Shown here: in pieces, positions 1-4,887 of the stretch
Position numbering within the stretch: position 1 is the first letter of the stretch
How the letters are laid out: each line of letters starts with the position of its first letter
The notes under the pieces: generated by a model
Seen by the model: only the letters and a program-made list of their open reading frames with translations
Databases searched by the model: none
What the model was told of the DNA's origin: nothing
Origin: BOG-908 sp964657885
GTDB taxonomy: Bacteria > Pseudomonadota > Alphaproteobacteria > Acetobacterales > Acetobacteraceae
Direction of reading: 5' to 3'
NCBI GenBank assembly: GCA_964657885.1
Contig: CAZZWO010000221.1
Span: forward strand, 1-5,020
Length of the DNA stretch: 5,020 nucleotides
Program-made: the position numbers and the translations under genes

Positions 1-319
1 GCTGCGGGTGCATGGTGATCAGGTTGACGCCGAACGGCATCGTGGTCAGCGCCTGTGTGGCCGCGATCTCGGCTTCGAGCAGCGCCGGCCCCATCGAGCC
101 GCAGGCGATCACGCCGAAGCCGCCGGCGTTGGAGATCGCCGCCACCAGGTTCCGCTCGCTGACCCAGCTCATCGCCCCGCCCATGATGGCGGTACGGGTG
201 CCGAGGAAGGCGCAGCCGCGCGACCATAGCCGGTCGAGCCGGCGGCGGGCGTCCAGCTCCGAGTTCACGCCGGGCAGCGTCACCGGCGTTGGTGATTGAA
301 GCGCGATATCAGGCGGCAT
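1..319 (-). CDS. Nitronate monooxygenase / NAD(P)H-dependent flavin oxidoreductase, N-terminal part (cut by window edge)
   Basis: The reading frame is open from an ATG at 319 to the left edge, giving 106 codons without a stop. The 2-nitropropane dioxygenase-like family consists of FMN-dependent TIM-barrel enzymes that oxidise alkyl nitronates or act as enoyl reductases; the true substrate is not readable here. Seen directly: a GTRTAIMGGAMSWVSE stretch (residues 40-55) forming the first barrel strand and FMN phosphate-side glycine region, then AAISNAGGFGVIACGSM (60-76), an acidic helix with EAEI, and MPFGVNLI (94-101). This order matches the N-terminal third of the family. About 35 extra residues precede the barrel. 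The ATG overlaps the 3' end of lysC by 11 bp and has no clear Shine-Dalgarno sequence, so translation is probably coupled to lysC. A later start is possible. The family assignment is firm, the substrate is not, and the catalytic histidine region lies outside the window. Confidence 0.86.
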   Translation of the reverse strand, partial: MPPDIALQSPTPVTLPGVNSELDARRRLDRLWSRGCAFLGTRTAIMGGAMSWVSERNLVAAISNAGGFGVIACGSMGPALLEAEIAATQALTTMPFGVNLITMHPQ

Positions 320-788
320 CGAGGCCGTACGCGGTATGCAGCGCCCTCACGGCGAGCTCGGTGTAGTCCTCGCCGATCAGCACGCTGACCTTGATCTCGC
401 TCGTGGAGATCACCTGGATGTTGATCGACCGCTCGGCCAGCGTGCGGAACATGGTGTTGGCGATGCCCGCGTGGCTGCGCATGCCGACGCCCACCACCGA
501 GATCTTCGCGACGTCGCTGTCGGTCAGCAGCGTGGTGTAGCCGATATGCTCCCGCTCCCGCTCCAGGCAGGCGACCACCCGTGGCAGGTCGCTGCGGCCG
601 ATGGTGAACGTCATGTCGGTGGCGCCCTCGGCCGATACGTTCTGCACGATCATGTCCACATTCACGTTCGCAGCGCTCAGCGGGCCGAAAACCGAGGTCG
701 CGACGCCCGGCCGGTCCGGCACGTGGCGCAGCGTCACCTTCGCTTCATCGCGCGAATAGGCGATGCCGGTTACGATTTCCTTTTCCAC
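309..788 (-). other. Possible internal translation product of lysC (regulatory beta subunit, ACT domains only)
   Basis: Within lysC an in-frame GTG at 788 (codon 251) is preceded by GAGGA at 796-800 with a 7-base spacer, a better-placed ribosome binding site than that of the full-length start. It would begin the protein VEKEIVTGIAYSRDEAKV, at the junction between kinase and ACT domains, and give 159 aa holding both ACT domains. In Bacillus subtilis and Corynebacterium glutamicum lysC is known to encode alpha and beta subunits in frame from an internal start at this same domain boundary. That is family knowledge; its use here is inferred. The purine-rich codons could instead just encode the acidic linker (DEDE), so this is moderate to low confidence. 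Confidence 0.35.
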
Positions 789-1538
789 GATCTCGTCCTC
801 ATCGACCAGGAGCGTTCCCTGGTTCTCCTTTTCCGGGTCCACGAAGCTGGACAGGACCTGGACCCGCACCCGCTCCTTCATGGCGAGCTCGACGCTCCGG
901 GTCTGCAGGACCTTCGCGCCGACCGAGGCCAGCTCCAACATCTCCTCGTAGGCGATCCTGTCCAGTTTTTTCGCCCGCGGCACGATGCGCGGGTCGGTCG
1001 TATAGACCCCATCGACATCGGTGTAGATATCGCACCGATCCGCCTTCAGCGCGGCCGCCAGCGCCACAGCCGAGGTGTCGGACCCGCCGCGGCCGAGCGT
1101 CGCGATCCGGTTGTCGGGTGCGAGGCCCTGGAAGCCGGCGACCACCGCCACCTGCCCGCGCTCCATCCTGGCAATCAGGTTGGCGGCGTCGATGCCCAGG
1201 ATGCGCGCCGCCCCGTGCGCGTCGTCGGTGCGCAACGGTATCTGCCAGCCGGCCCAAGACCGCGCTTCTATCCCGATCGCCTGCAACGCGATGGCGAGCA
1301 GCCCGGTGGTGACCTGTTCGCCGGTGGCCACCACCGCGTCGTACTCGCGGGCATCGTGCAGCGGCGACAGCGCCTGGCACCAGCCGACGAGCTGGTTCGT
1401 CGCCCCGGCCATTGCCGAGACGACGACGGCCACCTGATCCCCCATCTCGACCTGGCGGCGGACGCGCTCGGCGGCGTTGCGGATGCGGTCGAGGTCGGCG
1501 ACCGACGTGCCGCCGAACTTCATCACGATGCGGGCCAT
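309..1538 (-). CDS. lysC: Aspartate kinase (aspartokinase), lysine/threonine-type with two ACT domains
   Basis: Cytosolic enzyme that phosphorylates L-aspartate with ATP to 4-phospho-L-aspartate, the first step toward lysine, threonine, methionine and diaminopimelate. The protein is 409 aa, the usual size for the Bacillus/Corynebacterium/Pseudomonas class. The kinase domain (about residues 1-245) starts with MKFGGTSVAD, containing catalytic K7. It continues with VATGEQV (70-76), GRGGSDTSA (149-157) and IYTDVDGVYTTDPRIV (171-186), which are substrate- and ATP-binding motifs. Two C-terminal ACT domains (about 259-330 and 344-404) carry IVQNVSAEG and QVISTSEIKVSVLI, typical of feedback control by lysine and threonine. 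I chose the ATG at 1538 because it sits directly before the conserved kinase start and has AAGGA (1543-1547) four bases upstream. A longer frame reaches back to 1631 but adds 31 unconserved-looking residues encoded by a repeated leader. The gene is divergent from ubiG and overlaps the following oxidoreductase gene. An internal in-frame GTG may give a separate ACT-only subunit. Confidence 0.96.
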   Translation of the reverse strand: MARIVMKFGGTSVADLDRIRNAAERVRRQVEMGDQVAVVVSAMAGATNQLVGWCQALSPLHDAREYDAVVATGEQVTTGLLAIALQAIGIEARSWAGWQIPLRTDDAHGAARILGIDAANLIARMERGQVAVVAGFQGLAPDNRIATLGRGGSDTSAVALAAALKADRCDIYTDVDGVYTTDPRIVPRAKKLDRIAYEEMLELASVGAKVLQTRSVELAMKERVRVQVLSSFVDPEKENQGTLLVDEDEIVEKEIVTGIAYSRDEAKVTLRHVPDRPGVATSVFGPLSAANVNVDMIVQNVSAEGATDMTFTIGRSDLPRVVACLEREREHIGYTTLLTDSDVAKISVVGVGMRSHAGIANTMFRTLAERSINIQVISTSEIKVSVLIGEDYTELAVRALHTAYGLDAA

Positions 1539-1542
1539 AATG

Positions 1543-1547
1543 TCCTT
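1543..1547 (-). promoter_or_regulatory. Ribosome binding site deciding the lysC start
   Basis: On the minus strand AAGGA is followed by CATT and then the ATG at 1538. The spacing of four bases is slightly short but usable. It supports the 409-residue start over the upstream in-frame ATG at 1631. Confidence 0.6.
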
Positions 1548-1560
1548 GCGATACGGCGCG

Positions 1561-1598
1561 GCCACGTGGGAGCGCGCGCCCGCCGCCACGTGTGAGCG
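1561..1598. repeat. Two 14-bp direct repeats carrying CACGTG palindromes in the lysC leader
   Basis: GCCACGTGGGAGCG (1561-1574) and GCCACGTGTGAGCG (1585-1598) match at 13 of 14 positions and lie 24 bp apart. Each contains the self-complementary CACGTG (1563-1568 and 1587-1592). Because the cores are palindromic, the minus-strand transcript could also form a 7-bp stem, pairing 1563-1569 with 1586-1592 around a 16-base GC-rich loop. The pair lies 25-60 bases upstream of the lysC start. It could be an operator with two sites about two helical turns apart, a leader hairpin, or a chance duplication in GC-rich DNA. No specific regulator can be named. Confidence 0.45.
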
Positions 1599-1602
1599 GG
1601 GT

Positions 1603-1631
1603 GGTCTAATGCCCGGGGGCTGGTAAGACAA
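1603..1631 (-). promoter_or_regulatory. Candidate promoter for lysC
   Basis: On the minus strand TTGTCT (1626-1631) stands 17 bp upstream of TAGACC (1603-1608). The -35 element matches four of six consensus positions and the -10 only three, so this is a weak call resting mainly on the exact spacing and the location in the divergent intergenic region. Initiation would fall near 1596, giving a leader of roughly 58 bases containing the CACGTG repeats. Confidence 0.22.
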
Positions 1632-1686
1632 TCGCGGTGACCGGGGGATCAGCTATCCTGCCGGGGCGGGGTTCGGCGAGGGGTTC

Positions 1687-1692
1687 AAGGGA
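1687..1692 (+). promoter_or_regulatory. Ribosome binding site for the ubiG GTG start
   Basis: AAGGGA lies five bases upstream of the GTG at 1698. It supports this non-ATG start over the internal ATGs at codons 32 and 38, which would cut off conserved sequence. Confidence 0.6.
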
Positions 1693-1697
1693 TCAAG

Positions 1698-2417
1698 GTG
1701 CCAGCTTTGGCGGACGAATCGGCGGTATCGGCAGACGAGGTCGCACGCTTCGGCGCGTTGGCGCCGCGCTGGTGGGACGAAGCGGGCCCGATGCGCGCGC
1801 TGCACCGGATGAACCCGTTACGGGTGGGCTGGATCGCCGGGCGGGTCCGCCAGCGGTTTGCTAACGGCGACGCCCGCCTGCTGGACCTCGGATGCGGTGG
1901 CGGCATCGCGTCGGAAGCCCTGGCGCGACAGGATTTCAAGGTCACCGGCGCCGATGCATCGGCAGATGCGATAGGGGTCGCCCGTGCCCACGCGGCGGCC
2001 GAGCACCTGGACATCGACTACCGGGTGGCGCTCGCCGGCGACCTGCTGGCGGAAGGCGCGCGGTTTCAGGCGGTCACCGCGCTGGAGATCATCGAGCACG
2101 TGCCCGACCAGGCAGCTTTCATCCGCACGCTGGCCGGGCTGCTGGAGCCGGGCGGGTTGCTGTTCGTTTCGACCCTGAACCGCACCCTGCGCTCGCTGAC
2201 GGTGGCCAAAATCGGCGCGGAGTATGTGGTCAGGATGCTGCCGGCCGGCACGCATGACTGGAGGAAGTTCGTCAAACCGGAGGAACTGGCGGCGCTGGGG
2301 CGGCAAGCGGGCCTCAACCTTATCGACGTCAGCGGCATGGTGTTCAGCCCGTCCCGCGGGTGGACGGCCGGCCGCGACACCGCGATCAACTACATCGCGG
2401 CGCTGTCGCGGGACTGA
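1698..2417 (+). CDS. ubiG: Ubiquinone biosynthesis O-methyltransferase (2-polyprenyl-6-hydroxyphenol / 3-demethylubiquinol methylase)
   Basis: SAM-dependent methyltransferase that performs both O-methylation steps in ubiquinone synthesis, acting at the inner membrane surface on polyprenylated substrates. The protein is 239 aa, normal for the family. The N-terminal stretch RWWDEAGPMRALHRMNPLR (residues 24-42) is characteristic of UbiG rather than of generic class I methyltransferases. It is followed by SAM-binding motif I, LLDLGCGGG (61-69), the acidic loop TGADAS (83-88), the post-motif EIIEHV (130-135) and PGGLLFVSTLNRT (151-163). The segment KIGAEYVVRMLPAGTHDW (171-188) corresponds to the UbiG insertion linked to membrane contact. 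Translation starts at GTG with a good upstream AAGGGA. It is divergent from lysC, an arrangement common in alphaproteobacteria as far as I recall. The stop codon directly abuts the stop of the convergent small membrane protein gene. No internal oddities are seen. Confidence 0.95.
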   Translation: MPALADESAVSADEVARFGALAPRWWDEAGPMRALHRMNPLRVGWIAGRVRQRFANGDARLLDLGCGGGIASEALARQDFKVTGADASADAIGVARAHAAAEHLDIDYRVALAGDLLAEGARFQAVTALEIIEHVPDQAAFIRTLAGLLEPGGLLFVSTLNRTLRSLTVAKIGAEYVVRMLPAGTHDWRKFVKPEELAALGRQAGLNLIDVSGMVFSPSRGWTAGRDTAINYIAALSRD

Positions 2418-2666
2418 TCAGCGCAGCAATGCCTGCGGCGTGTGCCCGATCTCAATCGGCAGGGCCGCCAATGCCCGCACGCCGCGGGCCGTCAGGAACA
2501 CGGCATAGGCTGCAGCCGGCAGCAGGTAGGCGACCGCAATGAACGTTACCGAAAGCTCGGCGACGCCGATCGCGATCAGGGTCAGCAGCGTGTAATAAAG
2601 GAACGCGGCAACGAAGGCGTCCCAAGGGACGGAAAACGCAGCCACGATGGTTCTGGTGCGGGTCAT
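2418..2666 (-). CDS. Small two-helix membrane protein of unknown function (82 aa)
   Basis: I do not recognise a family. The 82-residue product has a short basic N-terminus (MTRTRT) and two hydrophobic segments, about residues 17-37 (DAFVAAFLYYTLLTLIAIGV) and 40-60 (VTFIAVAYLLPAAAYAVFLTA). They are joined by a very short turn and followed by a basic, then amphipathic tail (RGVRALAAL). By the positive-inside rule both ends should be cytoplasmic, giving a membrane hairpin. The start is supported by GGAG (2674-2677) seven bases upstream of the ATG. It looks like a stand-alone gene with its own upstream region, which holds a promoter-like pair and a palindrome. It is convergent with ubiG, with no base between the two stop codons. 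Coding status is supported by the ribosome site, the hydrophobic pattern and the snug fit against ubiG. Confidence 0.72.
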   Translation of the reverse strand: MTRTRTIVAAFSVPWDAFVAAFLYYTLLTLIAIGVAELSVTFIAVAYLLPAAAYAVFLTARGVRALAALPIEIGHTPQALLR

Positions 2667-2695
2667 CGGAAGGCTCCAAAGAGACTGTGCACCGC

Positions 2696-2723
2696 AACAT
2701 ATGCTCGACGCGGCTGATGATAA
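2696..2723 (-). promoter_or_regulatory. Candidate promoter for the 82-aa membrane protein gene
   Basis: On the minus strand TTATCA (2718-2723) lies 16 bp upstream of TATGTT (2696-2701). Each matches the sigma-70 consensus at four of six positions. The start site would be near 2689, about 23 bases ahead of the ATG and just upstream of the GGAG ribosome site. The -35 element overlaps the palindrome at 2720-2733. Confidence 0.3.
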
Positions 2724-2733
2724 GCATGCTTAT
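2720..2733. promoter_or_regulatory. Perfect 14-bp palindrome, operator-like
   Basis: ATAAGCATGCTTAT is fully self-complementary with no spacer and is AT-richer than its surroundings. It overlaps the -35 position of the candidate promoter for the 82-aa gene, a normal place for a repressor site. A second GCATGC core inside GGCATGCC (2743-2750) lies exactly 20 bp further upstream of that promoter. The cognate regulator cannot be named from the sequence. Confidence 0.45.
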
Positions 2734-2766
2734 GGATGAGGAGGCATGCCCACCGTGCATAGTCAC

Positions 2767-2783
2767 GGGTCAGCGACCCTTTT
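2767..2783 (+). terminator. Short terminator-like hairpin on the plus strand
   Basis: GGGTC (2767-2771) and GACCC (2775-2779) form a 5-bp stem around a 3-base AGC loop, directly followed by TTTT (2780-2783). The polarity suits plus-strand transcription, but no plus-strand gene lies immediately upstream. It could stop read-through or end a short unannotated transcript. The stem is short and the T-run has only four bases, so this may be chance. Confidence 0.3.
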
Positions 2784-2801
2784 CGCAGCTATGGATTAAC
2801 A

Positions 2802-2830
2802 GCGGGTGAACGAGGCCGGGCGGGTGAACG
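2802..2830. repeat. 11-bp direct repeat just beyond the DUF2147 gene stop
   Basis: GCGGGTGAACG occurs at 2802-2812 and again at 2820-2830, with an 18-bp period. The following bases are also partly alike (aggccgg versus tcagccgg), so it resembles a small, imperfect tandem duplication. The second copy abuts the complement of the DUF2147 stop codon (2831-2833), so the duplication may have formed at the 3' end of that gene. Confidence 0.5.
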
Positions 2831-3295
2831 TCAGCCGGCCCTGAAATGACAGTCCGGCTGGACCTGGCCCCGGAACGGCGGCCAAAGCTGCGTGCTGCCG
2901 AGCAGCGGCAGGCCGATGTAGCCGCGCAACCTCAGTATTCCATCCGCGGGCACCCAGACTTCCGCGCTGTAGGTCCGGCCGTCCTCGGGGTTCGTGACGG
3001 AGCCGTGCCATCGCCCGTCGGTTTGCAACGCCAGGCTGGCGAGCAGCGTCGAATGGCATTGCGGCCGGCCACGCCAGTCCCGCTTGACGTCGCCGTTCGC
3101 CGGCCAGTCCGACAGCCCGACAATGATGCCGCACAACCCCGCACCGCATGGCTGGACGCGGATGACGCCGCCCCGATCCTCGGTCAGCCATAACCCGACC
3201 GGCGGCGGCGGCGCGTCGCTACGGGCCCGTGTCGGCAGGAGCAGCGCACAACACGTCAGAACGAGCAAAATGACGGACAAAGGCGCCCTAGCCAT
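2831..3295 (-). CDS. DUF2147 family exported protein
   Basis: The 154-residue product starts with a typical export signal: basic MARAPLS, then a hydrophobic core VILLVLTCCALLL (residues 8-20), then a polar region with a likely signal peptidase I site around residues 25-28. No clear lipobox is present despite the CC pair. The mature part follows the DUF2147 pattern: GLWLTEDRGGVIRVQPC (34-50), LCGIIVGL (54-61), WHGSVTNPEDGRTYSAEV (96-113), and RGYIGLPLLGSTQLW (124-138), whose final tryptophan is typical of the family. C50 and C55, or C80 and C149, could form disulfides in the periplasm. The biochemical role of the family is unknown. The start at 3295 overlaps the end of the DUF1178 gene by 8 bp, indicating an operon and probably coupled translation. 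The open frame continues further upstream within the DUF1178 gene, but the signal peptide fixes the start here. Confidence 0.83.
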   Translation of the reverse strand: MARAPLSVILLVLTCCALLLPTRARSDAPPPPVGLWLTEDRGGVIRVQPCGAGLCGIIVGLSDWPANGDVKRDWRGRPQCHSTLLASLALQTDGRWHGSVTNPEDGRTYSAEVWVPADGILRLRGYIGLPLLGSTQLWPPFRGQVQPDCHFRAG

Positions 3296-3782
3296 CGGCG
3301 CGCGGCACCCAGGGGATGCGGGCAATCTCGATCCCGTCCTCGACCAGCGACTCGGCTTCGTCCGGCGTCGTCTCACCGTAGATAGGCCGCGGCGGCGCCT
3401 CGCCCGCATGGATCGCCCGCGCCGACTCGGCGAAGCGGGGTCCCACGTAATCGCATTTCTGCTCCACCTCGGCGCGGATGCGCTGCAGCACCGCCCGAAG
3501 CTGGTCCGGCAACGGCGGCGCACTGGCGGCGGCCGGCGGGATGGCCGGTGCCGCCGCCTCGGACCCCGGAACCGGCGGCGAGGGTGGAGCAGCTTCCGGG
3601 ATCGCGGGAGCGGCGAGGTTGCGGCTGAGCCGGGGCGCCATGATCGCGCGGGTCACGTCGGCCCGTGCACAGACCGGACAATCCAGCAGACCGCCTTCGG
3701 ACTGCCGCTCGAAATCCATGCTGCTGCGGAACCAGCCGTCGAAGCTGTGGCCGTCGCCGCAGCGCAAAGCGTAATGGATCAT
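3288..3782 (-). CDS. DUF1178 family protein, putative zinc-ribbon-like N-terminus
   Basis: The product is 164 aa. The N-terminal 52 residues show the DUF1178 signature: IHYALRCGDGHSFDGWFR (2-19), then FERQ, GGLLDCPVC (30-38) and a conserved tail TRAIMAPRLSR (44-54). C8, C35 and C38 with H12 could bind a metal, which is an inference from spacing. The C-terminal half has the other family block, VEQKCDYVGPRFAESARAI (106-124), then GEAPPRPIYGETTPDEA (127-143) and EDGIEIARIPWVPR (148-161). Between them is a low-complexity Ala/Pro linker (about 57-92). The family is common in alpha- and betaproteobacteria and its function is unknown. The gene lies 31 bp after the glutaredoxin gene and overlaps the DUF2147 gene, so all are likely co-transcribed. 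The ribosome binding site is weak. Confidence 0.88.
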   Translation of the reverse strand: MIHYALRCGDGHSFDGWFRSSMDFERQSEGGLLDCPVCARADVTRAIMAPRLSRNLAAPAIPEAAPPSPPVPGSEAAAPAIPPAAASAPPLPDQLRAVLQRIRAEVEQKCDYVGPRFAESARAIHAGEAPPRPIYGETTPDEAESLVEDGIEIARIPWVPRADG

Positions 3783-3813
3783 TCAGGTTTTCGTCTTATG
3801 GGATGGGATCGGG

Positions 3814-4071
3814 TCAGCCCGCCAGCAGCGCATCGAGCTTCCCGGCACGTTCCAGCGCTGCCAGGTCGTCGCTGCCACCGACATGGGTGCCGCCGATGAA
3901 GATCTGCGGCACCGTCTCGCGTCCGCCGGAGCGGGTCCTGGCCTCGTCGCGCGCCTTGGTGCCGTGCGGGGCTTCGATCTCTCGGAAAGCAGCACCCTTC
4001 TTGGTCAGCAGGTTCATCGCGCGCGAACAATACGGACAGAAAGGCTGCGTGTAGATCTCAATCGTCGGCAT
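3814..4071 (-). CDS. grxC: Glutaredoxin 3 (GrxC-type dithiol glutaredoxin)
   Basis: Small cytosolic thiol-disulfide oxidoreductase that uses glutathione to reduce protein disulfides and glutathionylated proteins. The product is 85 aa, close to the usual GrxC length. The thioredoxin fold begins with the strand MPTIEIYTQPF, followed by the active site CPYC (residues 12-15). TVP (53-55, cis-proline) and GGSDDL (65-70) form the glutathione-binding surface, and IFIGGTHVGG (57-66) is the usual core strand. Two adjacent ATGs occur at 4074 and 4071. AGAGGA (4077-4082) is two bases from the first and five from the second, so I chose 4071; using 4074 adds one methionine. The start overlaps the 3' end of comF by 14 bp, pointing to coupled translation. 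In many related bacteria, as I recall, a nitrilase-family gene sits between this gene and DUF1178, but none is present here. Confidence 0.94.
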   Translation of the reverse strand: MPTIEIYTQPFCPYCSRAMNLLTKKGAAFREIEAPHGTKARDEARTRSGGRETVPQIFIGGTHVGGSDDLAALERAGKLDALLAG

Positions 4072-4837
4072 CATCGTCCTCTAGACCGGTTTGCGCCCGT
4101 TCAACGCGCGGGTCGGCCACACGGCTTGCCACCAGCACGTCAACATTGGCGGCGCCCGCGTCAAGGAGGGCCTGCACGCAAATACGCGCCGTGGCACCCG
4201 AGGTGAGCACGTCGTCGACCAGCACGAGCCGCCGTCCCGCCAACCCGGCACGGCGATGCGGGCGGACCACGATGGCGCCGGCGAGCAGCCGCGCGCGCTC
4301 GGCGGCAGTGCGTTCACCCAACGGCTTCGTCGCGCGAATGCGTTGCAACGCGTCCGGGATGCAGGCGACGCCCGAGCGGCGGGACAATGCTTGACCCAGC
4401 AGCGCCGCCTGGTTGTAGCGCCGATGCAGCAGCCGCCAGCGGTGCAGCGGGACCGGGACCAGGAAATCGGCCCCCTTCAGCAGCGCCGCGCCGGCACGGT
4501 GCATGTGCAGGGCCAGCGTTTCGGCATTCTCCTGCCGGTCGGCATGCTTGAACGGCAGGATGAGCGATTTCGCCGCGGCATCGTACATCAGCGCGGCCCG
4601 GGCGCGTCCCCAGGGCGGCGGCGAGGCCGTGCAGACGGGACACGCGCGCCCGATCCCGGCCACCTCCCGGCTGGTGAAGGGCAGTCCGCACTGCCGGCAG
4701 AGTGGCTCGGAGATGAAACTCATCTTCTGGAAACAGATTGCGCAAAGCTGGCCGGGCAAAGCCACCGGTTCATCGCAGCAGGCGCAGGATGCCGGCAGCA
4801 GCAAATCCAACGTGGCGCGCGCGATCTGGCCGAGCAT
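4058..4837 (-). CDS. comF: ComF family protein (double zinc-finger plus phosphoribosyltransferase domain)
   Basis: The product is 259 aa. The N-terminal part has paired cysteines: CACC (residues 18-21), CAIC (32-35), CRQC (47-50) and CPVC (66-69), as expected for the ComF zinc-binding region. It is followed by the family stretch YDAAAKSLILPFKHADR (85-101). The C-terminal part is a type I phosphoribosyltransferase fold with PVPLHRWRLLHRRYNQA (128-144), RIRATKPLGERTAAER (166-181) and the PRPP loop LVLVDDVLTSGAT (204-216). ComF proteins are required for DNA uptake in naturally competent bacteria such as Bacillus and Haemophilus (where it is also called GntX-like); the molecular reaction is not settled. 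Presence here does not show competence. It heads the operon with glutaredoxin, DUF1178 and DUF2147. Its ATG is 50 bp from the divergent methyltransferase start and has no strong ribosome site. The acidic tail (LEDDDADD) overlaps the glutaredoxin start. Confidence 0.92.
   Translation of the reverse strand: MLGQIARATLDLLLPASCACCDEPVALPGQLCAICFQKMSFISEPLCRQCGLPFTSREVAGIGRACPVCTASPPPWGRARAALMYDAAAKSLILPFKHADRQENAETLALHMHRAGAALLKGADFLVPVPLHRWRLLHRRYNQAALLGQALSRRSGVACIPDALQRIRATKPLGERTAAERARLLAGAIVVRPHRRAGLAGRRLVLVDDVLTSGATARICVQALLDAGAANVDVLVASRVADPRVERAQTGLEDDDADD
4077..4082 (-). promoter_or_regulatory. Ribosome binding site choosing the second ATG of the glutaredoxin gene
   Basis: AGAGGA lies inside the last codons of comF. 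It is only two bases from the ATG at 4074 and five from the ATG at 4071, favouring the latter. Confidence 0.5.
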
Positions 4838-4887
4838 GGCACCAGCTACCAGCTTACGAGCCGATGCTTCAGAAGAAATTCACATCC

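Noticed and set aside
336..1595. A 419-codon open frame on the plus strand opposite almost all of lysC.
   Set aside because: Its translation is rich in His, Arg, Asp and Gly with no domain pattern. Long antisense frames are expected opposite GC-rich genes with G/C-biased third positions, and lysC itself is unmistakable.
1539..1631. N-terminal extension of lysC by 31 residues.
   Set aside because: The extra residues come from the repeated CACGTG leader, precede the universally conserved kinase start, and lack a ribosome site as good as AAGGA at 1543-1547.
2452..2766. A 104-codon minus-strand frame overlapping the 82-aa membrane protein gene.
   Set aside because: It is out of frame with the hydrophobic protein, has no ribosome site, and its composition is typical of a shadow frame.
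2746..2799. A 17-codon plus-strand ORF starting ATG just after GAGGAGG.
   Set aside because: The purine run ends only one base before the ATG, too close for normal initiation. The peptide has no recognisable feature, and a leader peptide would need a downstream plus-strand gene, which is absent.
3296..3523. Upstream extension of the DUF2147 frame to 230 residues.
   Set aside because: The extension is Arg/Ser-rich, lies within the DUF1178 coding sequence and would bury the clear signal peptide that starts at 3295.
3500..3620. GC-rich low-complexity stretch with many GCC/GCG/CCG units, looking like a possible repeat array.
   Set aside because: It is explained by the Ala/Pro linker of the DUF1178 protein; there is no regular period and no CRISPR-like spacing.
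2994..3899. A 301-codon plus-strand open frame across DUF2147, DUF1178 and glutaredoxin.
   Set aside because: Arg/Gly/His-rich translation without domains, lying opposite three recognisable minus-strand genes.
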